A stretch of 64,000 nucleotides of DNA from Thermogemmata fonticola (GTDB lineage: Bacteria > Planctomycetota > Planctomycetia > Gemmatales > Gemmataceae), in assembly GCF_013694095.1 (NCBI RefSeq), contig NZ_JACEFB010000001.1:806001-870000 (forward strand). The letters run 5' to 3'. How positions within the stretch are numbered: the stretch's first letter is position 1; every line of letters starts with the position of its first letter. Below the pieces are notes generated by a model. It was not told where the DNA came from and searched no databases. It saw only the letters and a program-made list of their open reading frames with translations. The position numbers and the translations under genes were made by a program. Below are positions 8,330-17,939 of this stretch, piece by piece.

Positions 8330-10789
8330 ATGAATCTACACGCTCAACACGAGGCTACCGCATCGCTTTCGCGCTCGGAACTGGCGATGCGCTACATCGA
8401 GCAGTTACCCTACCCTCCATATCCGGTGCAGGAGGAGGCCCTCTTGGCCTGGTTCACCTCCGAGCAGGGGGTCATGGTTTGCGCTCCGACGGGAACTGGC
8501 AAGACGCTCATCGCCCAAGCCGCGATGTACGAGGCCTTGCACACCGGCAAGGTGGCCTATTACACCACGCCGCTCATTGCGCTGACGGAGCAAAAGTTCG
8601 CCGAGATGCAGGCCGCCGCAGTACGCTGGGGATTCACTCCGGACGATGTGGGACTGGTGACGGGAAACCGCCGGGTCAACCCCCAGGCTCGCGTGTTGGT
8701 CGTCGTCGCTGAGATTCTCCTCAACCGGCTGTTGCACCCGGAAGGATTCCATTTTGAAAATGTGTCGTCCGTGGTCATGGATGAATTCCATAGTTTCGCG
8801 GACCCGGAACGAGGAATTGTTTGGGAACTGACCCTCAATTTGCTGCCCCGGCATGTGCGCTTGCTATTACTTTCGGCTACCGTGGGCAACTCCTTCGAGT
8901 TTCTCCACTGGCTGGCCAATGTCCACGGACGGCAACTGGAATTGGTCGAGAGCACCGAGCGGAAGGTCCCCCTGACCTATCGCTGGGTACCGGACAAATT
9001 TCTCAACGAATTGCTCATGGAGATGGCTCAAGGGGATGAGGACAGCCGTAAGTTACCTGCCCTGGTCTTCGTATTCAATCGGGACGAATGTTGGACTGTC
9101 GCGGAACAGCTCAAGGGTTTGGATTTGATGACCCCACGGCAGAAGGCAGCGGTCAACCGCGTGTGCGACCAACTCGATTGGTCCCACGGCGCCGGACCCA
9201 AGCTCAAGCAAATGTTGCGGCGCGGCATCGGCGTCCATCACGCCGGCGTTCTGCCTAAATACCGCCGCGTGGTGGAGGACTTGTTCGAGCGCAAACTGCT
9301 TTCCGTCGCGTTGTGTACCGAGACTTTGGCTGCGGGGATCAACCTGCCAGCACGTTCTGTGGTGCTGACCTCGCTCGTCAAAGGGCCATTCGGAAAGGAA
9401 CGGCTGATCGATGCCAGCACCGCTCATCAGATTTTCGGGCGTGCAGGGCGCCCTCAATATGACAAAGAAGGCTTCGTCTTCGTACTGGCGGATGAGGACG
9501 ATGTGCGCATCCTCCGCTGGAAACAGCAATACGAGCAGATTCCCGACACCACCAAGGACCCTGCCCTGCTCAAAAAAAAGAAGGAACTCTTGCGGAAGAA
9601 GCCCACACGCAACACTCAGAAGAAATACTGGAACGAGGCGGAATTTGAAAAGCTGCGGCGGGCACCCCCGGCTCGTCTCTACAGCAAAGGCCCGTTGCCT
9701 TGGCGGCTGCTGGCCTATCTCCTGAGCGTCTCGCCCGACGTAGATGCCATTCGCTCCTTCGTTCGCAAGAGACTTCTCGATGGCCCGCGGGTGGAAGCCG
9801 GACTCAAACAGCTCCGACAGATGCTCCTTACCCTGCATCGCAAGGGATTCGTCGAACTGGACCCCCCACCGCCCCCGGAACTGACCCAACCCCAGGCGAT
9901 CGTCCGACTGCTCTCCGACTACCAGCCGGCGCTCGCCCGACCCACCCCAGAGTTGCCCAAGCTGTTGGCCTTCCGCGGCTGCCATCCGCTCTATGGCGTT
10001 TACTTGCTGGATTGGATGGCCGAAGCCAACCGGGAGGAACGCATCCAACTTCTCGAAAGTCTGCTCGACCTTCCCCGGCCTCTGCTCCGCTCGGTGCGGG
10101 TTCCTTTTGATCTGAGCGGCGGACCGCTAGAGCGGAACCGCCTGGACCCGGAACTGATCCAGCGTGGCTTACTCACTGTCCAGCTTCCTCAACGGCAGCG
10201 GCCAGGCCCGGCGGATGATCCTGATGACTCTGATTCCGACCCTGCCCATGCAGCCCAGGACGACGAGAGCGAAACCGGTGAGGAAGAGGGACGGCTTGTC
10301 AACGAGGAGGGGCGCCCCCTCGTTCTGGCCGAGAAAGCCCGCTGCCTTTTCGACGAATTGCATCCCGACGTGACGGATTTGGAAACCCAAGCCGTCTGGG
10401 TCGCTGGCGAGGTCCTCCGCTATGGCGATTTCAACAAATACGTCACGACCCGTGACCTCATCAAGCAGGAGGGGCTGATCTTCCGGCACCTGTTGCGCAT
10501 GATCCTCCTGCTGGAGGAATTCGCCCAATTGACTCCCCCCGGAATGGCAGCAGAGGAGTGGCGCGGGGAATTGCGCGACATTGCCCGGCAGTTGACAGGG
10601 ATTTGCCATGCCGTCGATCCCACCAGCACCCAGCAGGCCATTACCAAGGCCCACGCCGCAGACCTGGTGGAAGGGGAAGCTCAACCGGCCGCGACCGTGC
10701 TCGAATTGCCTTCCGGACCGAACACCTTGGAACCGGCGATCGATTATGCAGCGGAGATCGAAGAGTTCCAAGCAGGCATTCTGGATTGA
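8330..10789 (+). CDS. Ski2-like DEAD/DEAH-box helicase
   Basis: ATP-driven superfamily 2 nucleic-acid helicase of 819 residues. RecA domain 1 carries the Walker A loop APTGTGKT (52-59), the Walker B box DEFH (151-154) and LSAT (motif III, about 181-184). RecA domain 2 carries the arginine-finger motif QIFGRAGRPQ. The C-terminal part, including KQEGLIFRHLLRMILLLEEF, resembles the DSHCT region of Ski2/Mtr4 RNA helicases. An acidic, low-complexity linker (DDPDDSDSD, ESETGEEEG) separates the core from this region. The ATG at 8330 has a weak ribosome site; an in-frame TTG at 8240 preceded by GGAGG would add 30 residues, so the start is uncertain. RNA processing or turnover is the likely role by homology. 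Confidence 0.88.
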   Translation: MNLHAQHEATASLSRSELAMRYIEQLPYPPYPVQEEALLAWFTSEQGVMVCAPTGTGKTLIAQAAMYEALHTGKVAYYTTPLIALTEQKFAEMQAAAVRWGFTPDDVGLVTGNRRVNPQARVLVVVAEILLNRLLHPEGFHFENVSSVVMDEFHSFADPERGIVWELTLNLLPRHVRLLLLSATVGNSFEFLHWLANVHGRQLELVESTERKVPLTYRWVPDKFLNELLMEMAQGDEDSRKLPALVFVFNRDECWTVAEQLKGLDLMTPRQKAAVNRVCDQLDWSHGAGPKLKQMLRRGIGVHHAGVLPKYRRVVEDLFERKLLSVALCTETLAAGINLPARSVVLTSLVKGPFGKERLIDASTAHQIFGRAGRPQYDKEGFVFVLADEDDVRILRWKQQYEQIPDTTKDPALLKKKKELLRKKPTRNTQKKYWNEAEFEKLRRAPPARLYSKGPLPWRLLAYLLSVSPDVDAIRSFVRKRLLDGPRVEAGLKQLRQMLLTLHRKGFVELDPPPPPELTQPQAIVRLLSDYQPALARPTPELPKLLAFRGCHPLYGVYLLDWMAEANREERIQLLESLLDLPRPLLRSVRVPFDLSGGPLERNRLDPELIQRGLLTVQLPQRQRPGPADDPDDSDSDPAHAAQDDESETGEEEGRLVNEEGRPLVLAEKARCLFDELHPDVTDLETQAVWVAGEVLRYGDFNKYVTTRDLIKQEGLIFRHLLRMILLLEEFAQLTPPGMAAEEWRGELRDIARQLTGICHAVDPTSTQQAITKAHAADLVEGEAQPAATVLELPSGPNTLEPAIDYAAEIEEFQAGILD

Positions 10790-10837
10790 GGATCAAGCCC
10801 AAGCGTGGTCTAAAGCCGACTGGAGCCGGCAAGACTG

Positions 10838-11785
10838 TTACTTATCGCGGGCCGGCTCCGAAGGCACGGGTTCTTTGTCCCCGCTCTTCCTCTTCTCAGG
10901 GGCTTTTTCCGGCCCCTTTTCCGGGGCAGGCCGGGCCGGGGTTTCTTTTCGCTCCGCTTCTGGGACTGGAGGGACGCCGGGTTCAATTCCAGGGAAACCA
11001 GGGACGACTATACCCCCTCCTCCTCCAAATCCGCCAAAACCGATCCCTGGGCCACCGATGGGCAGGTTGGGGATAGTTCCCGGCGTGGGTGGACCGCTGG
11101 GAACAGGACCATCCGCATCCGCACGTAGTCGTTCGGCCCGCTCCGCAGAAGTGATGAACAAGATGTTGTTCATTCGCAGGGCACGCAAATCCGCCACTTC
11201 AGCCAATAATCGCACTGCACTCTCCAGGGGAACATCGTCCAATTTCAAGGTGATTGCAACTTGGGCCTTGTCTTTCAGCCGCGGATCCACCACGAGATTC
11301 GCCCCGGTCTCTGCCGCAAGTCGCCGAATAACCTCCGCAAAGGGGGTCCCCTCCCAATCGACCTTCACCCGCTGCCGCAATTGCCGAGCCACCACCAAAT
11401 CCTCGCTGGAGATGACGATCCCTTCGCGAGTCAACGCATATTGCAAGTTGTAAGGGGCCAGAATGCGCCGCAGGGCATCTTGCAGCTTGACTTGCTTCAA
11501 CTCGATATTGACCGATGGATCATGGGGGTTGATGCCGAAATTCATCACGTTAGGGTCCAGGTGAATCGGGATTTTCGTCCGCTCCTTGAGTTCATCCACA
11601 ACTTCCTTGAGAGAGCGGTTCTGGAAGACGAGATCGCATGTTTGATCTAGAGTTTTCCGCCAGGATTCGATCGGTGTACTGGCCGCCGGCGGGTCCGCGG
11701 GAACCGGTGCTGCCATGAATCGGTTGGCGCCCCACACACCGGCCAATAGCACAAACACCCCTCCAAATACCAATTGTCTGTTCAT
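10838..11785 (-). CDS. Exported protein with two secretin/TonB short N-terminal (STN)-like repeats
   Basis: Predicted exported protein of 315 residues with an N-terminal hydrophobic segment (LVFGGVFVLLAGVWG). Two similar segments follow, at about 45-125 and 140-225. Each has the pattern of the STN domain found at the start of secretins and TonB receptors, such as LQDALRRILAPYNLQYALTR and LESAVRLLAEVADLRALRM. No secretin pore domain follows. Instead the C-terminus is a Gly/Pro-rich stretch (IGGPGIGFGGFGGGGG) and a Lys/Glu/Pro tail. The start at 11785 has AGGAG eight bases upstream. STN-only proteins are common in planctomycetes and their function is not established; a periplasmic scaffold is a guess. 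Confidence 0.8.
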   Translation of the reverse strand: MNRQLVFGGVFVLLAGVWGANRFMAAPVPADPPAASTPIESWRKTLDQTCDLVFQNRSLKEVVDELKERTKIPIHLDPNVMNFGINPHDPSVNIELKQVKLQDALRRILAPYNLQYALTREGIVISSEDLVVARQLRQRVKVDWEGTPFAEVIRRLAAETGANLVVDPRLKDKAQVAITLKLDDVPLESAVRLLAEVADLRALRMNNILFITSAERAERLRADADGPVPSGPPTPGTIPNLPIGGPGIGFGGFGGGGGIVVPGFPGIEPGVPPVPEAERKETPARPAPEKGPEKAPEKRKSGDKEPVPSEPARDK

Positions 11786-12038
11786 GTGCTTTTCTCCTGG
11801 AGCTGAGGTCGTACCTTGGTCCCTTTCCGCACAGTTGGATCCGAGAACTCATCTTCCGACGGGAGACCTCACTGGGCATAACGCAGTTAGCTTCTTGTTG
11901 TTGGCCACAGCCCCAACTTTGTTAGACGACTTACCACGGCCGGCACACTTGTTGATGAGTCTTTGCAATTCCGCAAGGGAATATCCACGCTCTTGCCGTC
12001 AACTCCGGCTTCTTTCAAGCATGCAGCCGTCTTGATAC

Positions 12039-12536
12039 TTACTCACGTGTCTCGAATTGATGTCGCAGGCGGATGCTATTGATGTCCAAGGCTTCGAGGA
12101 TTCGCAAAACCTGCTCGATAGGTTGGCCGGTGTCCATAGCCCAGAGGATGACGTGGAGGTTTTCCTTACCGGCGGCGAGTTGATCGAGAATAGCATCGAG
12201 GAGGGGCTTACAGTCGTGAAATTCGCGTTGCAGAAGTCCAAAGTCTCCCCGATCTAACTCGACCCAGAAACATTTTCCTTGGAGGTGTTCGACCCAGCGT
12301 GCGCGGAGATATCCTTGCCAGTGTTTCGCAACCCATTCTCGAATGCAGGATTCGCCCAGATCATATCCCGCTTTTTGACTTTCGATCCACTTATGGCGAT
12401 TGGCCTCTTCGATACTGTCGCTGAAGACGCTTTTGGCAACGACACCAGGAACTCCGTTTCCTGGAGCCGTTCCCCCCGGTGGAGGTTTCTGCCCCGTCCG
12501 GGACACACTGTCCTGAACTAATGAACTGGCGTTCAT
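12039..12536 (-). CDS. Hypothetical protein, Trp/Glu-rich conserved-looking core
   Basis: I do not recognise this family. The C-terminal 130 residues look like a genuine folded, soluble domain (RHKWIESQKAGYDLGE, CIREWVAKHWQGYLRA, FWVELDRGDFGLL), rich in aromatic and charged residues and predicted helical. The N-terminus is of low complexity (PPPGGTAPGNG). The frame is open up to a further possible start at 12746, but those upstream residues look non-conserved, so I used the ATG at 12536; no start has a clear ribosome site. It lies between the STN-repeat gene and an SDR gene on the same strand but with gaps of about 250 bp on both sides, so it is probably a single transcription unit. Confidence 0.6.
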   Translation of the reverse strand: MNASSLVQDSVSRTGQKPPPGGTAPGNGVPGVVAKSVFSDSIEEANRHKWIESQKAGYDLGESCIREWVAKHWQGYLRARWVEHLQGKCFWVELDRGDFGLLQREFHDCKPLLDAILDQLAAGKENLHVILWAMDTGQPIEQVLRILEALDINSIRLRHQFETRE

Positions 12537-12790
12537 GGCGGCCAACCCACTGCGGGAAACACGGCAACATCCTTTCTGTCCGTTATCCCTCGGAGATAGT
12601 CCATTGTACTGAAACTGGACACCGGCGAGCAATACGAATCCTCGGTCCGCCAACATTGGGCGGAATGTGTCACTTGGCGGTCCCAATTCTTCAGGTGCCG
12701 TTTGAAAATACTGTAGCACACAAAGTGACTGAACGTGCCAAGTCACTCCAAAATCGAGGCTAACACGCTAGTCCATCGCCATTGATCACC

Positions 12791-13555
12791 CTATCGGGCC
12801 AACCAGCCGCCATCCACGAACAGGGTCTGGCCGGTGATATAGCTGCCGGCTTCGCTGCACAAAAGTAGGACGGGTCCGACCAGTTCGCGGGGTTCCGCCC
12901 AGCGTCCCAAGGCGGTCCGTTGTGCGAATGCCTGCTTCTCCGCTTCCGAGAGCAATGACATTGGCATATCTGTCAGGAACGGACCGGGAGCGATGCAGTT
13001 GACGGTGATGTTGTATGGCCCCAGATCAATGGCGCTGGCCCGTGCCAGCCCCATTAACGCCGCCTTGGTAGCCGAGTATGCGTTGCGTTTCTCCTTGGAC
13101 ACCTGGCCGAGGATAGAGGAGATGTGCACAATCCGTCCCCACCGCCTCGCTTTCATCTGAGGAACCAATTCTCGGCTCAGGACCATAGCGGAGGTGAGAT
13201 TGACGGCGAGCATGCGATCCCAGACGTCGTCGGTGATAGCATCGATTGGTTGGGGAATGTTCATCCCGGCATTATTGATGAGAATGTCCACATGGCCGAA
13301 GGTATCGAGGGCGAAGCGCGCCAGACGGAGCAAATCTTCCCGTTTGCCTACGTCGGCCACGTGGTAAGCTCCACGGCGGCCCGTCCCTGCCGTGATCTCT
13401 TGGATCGCCTCCCGGAGTTGGTCTTCATGCCGGCTGGCAATGATCACATCGGCACCGGCTTCAGCCAAGCCGCGAGCCATCGCCTTACCCAGCCCCTTAT
13501 TCCCACCTGTCACCAAAGCCACACGGCCGGTTAAATCGAACAGTGACGTGATCAT
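12791..13555 (-). CDS. SDR family NAD(P)-dependent oxidoreductase (gluconate 5-dehydrogenase-like)
   Basis: Classical short-chain dehydrogenase of 254 residues. The cofactor loop TGGNKGLG is at 16-23, the structural NNAG at 94-97, and the catalytic Ser (146/147) with YxxxK (Y160, K164). The C-terminal VDGGW is usual for the family. Overall pattern is closest to gluconate 5-dehydrogenase or 2-deoxy-D-gluconate 3-dehydrogenase types, but SDR substrates cannot be read from sequence. The start at 13555 has GGGAG about nine bases upstream. A GntP-type gluconate permease lies far away at 54.8-56.2 kb and need not be linked. Confidence 0.92.
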   Translation of the reverse strand: MITSLFDLTGRVALVTGGNKGLGKAMARGLAEAGADVIIASRHEDQLREAIQEITAGTGRRGAYHVADVGKREDLLRLARFALDTFGHVDILINNAGMNIPQPIDAITDDVWDRMLAVNLTSAMVLSRELVPQMKARRWGRIVHISSILGQVSKEKRNAYSATKAALMGLARASAIDLGPYNITVNCIAPGPFLTDMPMSLLSEAEKQAFAQRTALGRWAEPRELVGPVLLLCSEAGSYITGQTLFVDGGWLAR

Positions 13556-13769
13556 AACTGGCGTCTCCCTTGGGATGTTCCGGGCATGGCCACCCGCTGC
13601 GGACGACTGCGATCATTCTCCACGTTTGTCTGATCCAGAGGTAATTTAGCGAAAAGCCTGAAGGAAAAAGTGGGGGGAACAGACAGAAGGGCATATGCCC
13701 CTCTACAGGAAGAGATGCAGAGATTCAGGCGGAAGTGGACGTGGTCGTCGTTCCCTGTTCCCCGGCAGA

Positions 13770-14852
13770 TCAACTGGCCAACAGGCGGTCGAACAGCTCG
13801 TCGAATTTCCGGGAGATGGCTTCAGTCGAGAAGTGAGTCGTGAACCGTTGCCAGCCGCGCCAGATTTGCTCTTCCCGTTCCAGAGGGTCATGCAAAACGA
13901 CCCGCGCCAGTTCCGCTGCCAGAAGCTCCGGGTCCGCCGGGGCATATCGGACCGCGTCTCCGCCAGTGAACGGCACCGCCGCATTCGGGACCGCGATCGC
14001 CGGCACTCGTAAGGCCATCGCCTCGACCAAGGGAACACAAAATCCCTCATGTTCGCTGGTCACTAAGAGAGCATCGGAGATCAGGTAAAGGGACTTGAGC
14101 TGCGCGACCGTCAGGCTACCAGTGACAAATACATGGCCTTCCTGGCCTTGATCGTGGACGTACTGAAACACCTGGCGGACATAGTCGGGCAGCGGCCACG
14201 GCCCCGCGACAATCAAGCGGGCATGATCATCGTACCGCTGCCGGAAGATTTTCAAGGTCTCGATAGCCAAGGGTACGTTCTTATTGGGCACCAGGCGCCC
14301 GACCAGGAGGAAGGTGTTCGTCCAATCGTCGAAGCCGATCACGGCGCGCCCGTCTGGTTCCTGATGAAAAAGTTCTTCCACTTGGTGGAACGGCGGCAAG
14401 GCTGTCACCGCGAGTTGGGGATTGCACTGGCGGATGTCCTGAGCATTGAATTCGGAATCAGCCCACAGGTGGGCGCCGCAGCGCGCCAAGCGGGGCACCT
14501 GCTCCATCCCTTCCCGGCAACCGTCGGCCACCTGCCGTTTCACCTGGGAGAAAAACCGGGGAGGAGTAACATTGTGGTACTTGACTGCCTTCCGCCGGAG
14601 GGGCAAGCGCTCCATCGCCCGCACAGCCGTTTCGCAGCCAATCGAGTGATGGTAGATCAGCACATCCTCCGGAGAACAAAGAACCCGGCCGATCTCTTCC
14701 AGCCGCCGGACAGGTTCGGCAACGCCGCTGACCGTCGAGGCGAAAAAGGTGACATCCCAACCGCGCTCACGGAGATGCCGCCCCATTCCTAGCGCATCAT
14801 TGCCAACAGCGTCGCCACTGGCCAAGGTCGGTAAGGCGATCCCAACACGCAT
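13770..14852 (-). CDS. Family 4 glycosyltransferase
   Basis: Retaining GT4 glycosyltransferase of 360 residues with a GT-B fold, which transfers a sugar from a nucleotide-sugar to a glycan or lipid acceptor at the cytoplasmic side. The C-terminal nucleotide-binding half shows LLVGRLVPNKNVPLAIE, the segment ISDALLVTSEHEGFCVPLVEAMA (EX7E-type motif) and a helical end. The N-terminal half has IALPTLASGDAVGNDALGM. I chose the ATG at 14852, which starts MRVGIALP and has GAGGGG upstream; a GTG at 14897 would add 15 unlikely residues. It is followed upstream on the same strand by the large GT2-GT4 gene about 100 bp away, so the two probably act in one glycan assembly. Confidence 0.9.
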   Translation of the reverse strand: MRVGIALPTLASGDAVGNDALGMGRHLRERGWDVTFFASTVSGVAEPVRRLEEIGRVLCSPEDVLIYHHSIGCETAVRAMERLPLRRKAVKYHNVTPPRFFSQVKRQVADGCREGMEQVPRLARCGAHLWADSEFNAQDIRQCNPQLAVTALPPFHQVEELFHQEPDGRAVIGFDDWTNTFLLVGRLVPNKNVPLAIETLKIFRQRYDDHARLIVAGPWPLPDYVRQVFQYVHDQGQEGHVFVTGSLTVAQLKSLYLISDALLVTSEHEGFCVPLVEAMALRVPAIAVPNAAVPFTGGDAVRYAPADPELLAAELARVVLHDPLEREEQIWRGWQRFTTHFSTEAISRKFDELFDRLLAS

Positions 14853-14954
14853 TCTCGCGCACCCCTCGTTTGGTGTTATGGTGTTTGATCTGGACACGTT
14901 TTGCGGCGGTGCCGGCGGAGATTTCTCCGATCAGCTCGATGAGCAATCCCTTTT

Positions 14955-17588
14955 TCAACGGATGAATCCATGTTTCATCAGGACGGCCCGCAACAGTCGT
15001 CCCATCGACCTCCACGTGAAGCGTGTCGCGCGGCATGCCGCCTGCATCCCCAATTGTCGAGCCTGACTCTGATCGGCATAGACCCGCCGCATTTGCTCGA
15101 TCAGCCCCTCCTCATCCGGTTCCGCCCAGTGGCCGGAATAGATGGCATTGCAAACAGGGACCAATCGGTAGGGCACGGTATAACCCACCGTCTCGTCGAA
15201 GAACATGGTCAAGCCGCTGTAAGGAGCGGAGATCAAGGGACGCCCGCAGGCCATCGCTTCGAGCAGATGCAAGCCGAAACCTTCCCCAGCGGAAGCATTC
15301 ACATAAGCCGTCAGAGACTGGTACCACCGCGCCACCTGAGTCACGGGAAGTATAGCGCGAATCACATCAATGCGCGGGTCGTCATAGGTCTCCAATGATG
15401 GCGACTGCGGCGTAATCTTGACCCGCAAGCGCACATCTTGTTGGCGGGGAAAGGCCCGGCGGAACAGATCGATCACCAATTGGGCATTCTTGCGCAATCC
15501 CCCCGCGGAGAGCGCCCCTGCCGTTCCGAACGTGCACACGGAGGGAAAACTGCCTTCATCCGGATGAAACACCACGGGGTCATACCCCAGGGGAACAACT
15601 TCGATCGGCACGCGCACGCCGCAGTTGCGAAAACATTCGGCCCCCCAGTGGCTGGGCACGATCACCACCCGGCAGCGATTCATCAGTTCCACCCAACCGG
15701 GTTCCAGATAGTCGGTTTCCCACATGGTGTATAAAGCCGTGGCCTCATCCGGCTGAAAGCGTTGGAACAAAAACGGCGGCGAGATGATCAGTTGCTTCTC
15801 CCCCGGCTTCCAGCCGCCCGCCGGCAGACGCACTCCGCGCGGCATCAATTCCGCAGTCACCGCACTGACCTGATGCCAGCGTAGGGCCACTCCCGTGCTG
15901 GGCAGTCCTTTCAGCACCGCATAGGAGAGATGATCGTAACCCGATATTCCCTTGAGATCAGTAGACAAAAACAAGGGGTTCTGCGGGGCGGCTGGTTTGC
16001 GTCCCACACGGGCGTGATCCATCAAGGGCCGCTCTTCCACAGGGTAAGCCAGTATGGTTTCCAAAAACCGATGCGGAGCAGCTTTCCAGGATTCCGACCA
16101 TTCCGCCACCTTCTCCACAGATAAGCCCCAGGGGGTTTGCTGGGCCAGGCGGCGTGTGGAAACGGCCCACACTGCCGAGGGATAGCGAAAGCCTGTCTCA
16201 GTTCCGTCCCCGGCGTGGGAAGCGGCACTTGTACTCTCGCCATATGATCGGAAAGAAGAATCGGCTCCGAGAGAAGCAACACCCACGTGCCGCTTGTGGG
16301 AAAGATCAAGGGAAATCGCTGACTCTCCACGGCCTCCACGTAAGGCTAGCGGTGAATCCCGGTCCGCAAAGTTTGCCGCAGGAGGTGGGGGTTCTCTAAC
16401 CGCACCGGCGTTTTCTTTCTGGTCTCTTGGACCCGATAGACGCAGGGAAGATGACGCTGTGGAAGACTTCTCCTCCAGGATACCTTCAGCAACCCCCGTG
16501 TCGAGCCGGGCGCCAACCACCTCTTCGGAGGGATTCTCTCGCAGACATTTCACCCAGTGATATAGGGCGTGTTCCGCCAATTCGACACCGGGAGGAAGCA
16601 CCACCGCCCAGCGGCACTCGGTCGCGGCGAGGGCTTTGCCCATCGCAAAACCCAAACCCATCCAGGGGGACACACGGATGACGTGGACGCGTGGGTCTTT
16701 CGGCAGCAGGTTTTGCACATGGGGTGTCACACCACTCGGACCCGCCGTAACCAAATACAGCTCCCAGTGGGGGTAAATCTGCCGGCGTACCGAATGCGCG
16801 GCCCATTGGGCCAACTCGAGTCGGCCAGGATGCACTGGCACGATCACCGCCACAGGAATGATGTCCTTCCAGGAGTCGCATTCGCGAGCGATGCGTTCCG
16901 CTTCATCACGTGTCAGCGTATGCCGGCGCCACCAAGCGGCATCTACCTCGTCCGCATGGCCGCTCCCCGTGCGGATCTGCCGTCCATCGATCAGCCCTTT
17001 GAGAACCTTCGCTCCAAACTCGCGCCATTGACCTCGTACCAGCATCTTCGCGCCACGCCATAACACCGGACCCGTGCAGCGGTAAGCCCGGATCAACCGC
17101 ATCTTCTCTCTTAATGCCAGGGCCGTGACACGCAGCGGAGACAAGCTCATCACAGTGAAGGACTCTATGGCAAAAGTTCCCTCCACGTTGTGGAATTCTA
17201 GGCGGATTCCCTCCGCAGGACGCGAAAGTTTCACCACGAATTCTTCTGAGAAATTCCGATTCCAACTGAACGTTTCGCGCACCGGCAGCCTTTCGCCCCC
17301 CTCTGCTTTTCCGAAAACCAGTTCACAGCGCTTCTGAACCGTGAATCGCTGGAAGGAACGAATGGCTAAGCGGACCTGATACCACCCCGGCTCCAAACGT
17401 TCCGAGACGACAAAGCGCACCGGTGTGGTCCGGGCTTCCCAATGGCCTGGTTGCTCGCCGGGTACCAGCCCCTCAGACATAGGAACCAAATCCTGAACAG
17501 TCCAGGGACGCCGCTGAGGTGCTCCTCTGCCAACCCTGCCCTCCGTTCGCCAAAAAATGGCCACGTCCGTCGTCTCCTGTCGGTCCAT
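14955..17588 (-). CDS. Bifunctional GT2-GT4 glycosyltransferase with low-complexity insert
   Basis: Large glycosyltransferase of 877 residues. Residues about 50-150 look like a beta-sandwich. A GT2-type domain spans about 245-360 and resumes at 466-505, with PVAVIVPVHPGRLELAQ as its start. A GT4 domain spans about 537-877, with SGYDHLSYAVLKGL, VVPLGYDPVVFHPDEG and ASAGEGFGLHLLEAMACG. Between the two halves of the GT2 domain is a Ser/Gly/Arg-rich stretch of about 100 residues (364-465) with no sign of a fold. The GT2 part lacks an obvious DxD motif, so it may be degenerate. It is likely to build a surface polysaccharide together with the adjacent GT4 gene. The ribosome site is weak. A 98-bp repeat lies 88 bp upstream of the start. 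Confidence 0.85.
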   Translation of the reverse strand: MDRQETTDVAIFWRTEGRVGRGAPQRRPWTVQDLVPMSEGLVPGEQPGHWEARTTPVRFVVSERLEPGWYQVRLAIRSFQRFTVQKRCELVFGKAEGGERLPVRETFSWNRNFSEEFVVKLSRPAEGIRLEFHNVEGTFAIESFTVMSLSPLRVTALALREKMRLIRAYRCTGPVLWRGAKMLVRGQWREFGAKVLKGLIDGRQIRTGSGHADEVDAAWWRRHTLTRDEAERIARECDSWKDIIPVAVIVPVHPGRLELAQWAAHSVRRQIYPHWELYLVTAGPSGVTPHVQNLLPKDPRVHVIRVSPWMGLGFAMGKALAATECRWAVVLPPGVELAEHALYHWVKCLRENPSEEVVGARLDTGVAEGILEEKSSTASSSLRLSGPRDQKENAGAVREPPPPAANFADRDSPLALRGGRGESAISLDLSHKRHVGVASLGADSSFRSYGESTSAASHAGDGTETGFRYPSAVWAVSTRRLAQQTPWGLSVEKVAEWSESWKAAPHRFLETILAYPVEERPLMDHARVGRKPAAPQNPLFLSTDLKGISGYDHLSYAVLKGLPSTGVALRWHQVSAVTAELMPRGVRLPAGGWKPGEKQLIISPPFLFQRFQPDEATALYTMWETDYLEPGWVELMNRCRVVIVPSHWGAECFRNCGVRVPIEVVPLGYDPVVFHPDEGSFPSVCTFGTAGALSAGGLRKNAQLVIDLFRRAFPRQQDVRLRVKITPQSPSLETYDDPRIDVIRAILPVTQVARWYQSLTAYVNASAGEGFGLHLLEAMACGRPLISAPYSGLTMFFDETVGYTVPYRLVPVCNAIYSGHWAEPDEEGLIEQMRRVYADQSQARQLGMQAACRATRFTWRSMGRLLRAVLMKHGFIR

Positions 17589-17939
17589 TGCTGCTTCGCC
17601 TGAAAAATCGGCCTACCCAAGGTGATGGAACCGACAGCAAAAGTCAAGCTCAATCTCATCACCCCCCGTAAAGGGGTGCAACTAGATTCTCTGGGGGTGG
17701 TGGCTGAACCCGCGAGGTGTTTCCCCAGACTAGCAGAGCTGCCCGGCAGAGAACCCCCAGAGGATTTGGTTGCACTCCCAGCGAAGGAGCAGAGCATCCG
17801 AAACCGGCTCTCTCCCTCCACTGCGAGCAAATCAATAGCCGGGTCAAACCCAAGAGAATGTCTTCATCTTCTGCAGGGCGGACTCCAATGCCGCGGAATC
17901 TAGGTGGGGCCTTCCCGAAATGCCTTGGAGGCTCTCGGA
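17589..17939. other. Intergenic region holding repeat copy A
   Basis: This 351-bp gap between the gamma-glutamyltransferase gene and the GT2-GT4 gene (both minus strand) contains one copy of a 98-bp repeat at 17677-17774. I see no other gene or RNA in it. Confidence 0.6.
17677..17774 (+). repeat. 98-bp MITE-like repeat, copy A
   Basis: Copy A of a 98-bp element whose ends form an imperfect inverted repeat of 22 bases (19/22 matching), beginning TGCAACTAGATTCTCTGGGG and ending with the complement of TGCAACCAAATCCTCTGGGG. It matches the reverse complement of 32292-32389 at 90 of 98 positions without gaps. It has no coding capacity. Flanking bases show no clear target duplication; the right flank (CCCAGCGAAG) resembles the flank of copy B, so a preferred insertion sequence is possible. 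A non-autonomous mobile element is the simplest reading, and a structured regulatory element is the alternative. Confidence 0.75.

Noticed and set aside
17366-17853. Short minus-strand reading frames across repeat copy A
   Set aside because: They only translate the 98-bp repeat and its surroundings and give no conserved protein; the copies of this repeat give similar peptides at both sites.
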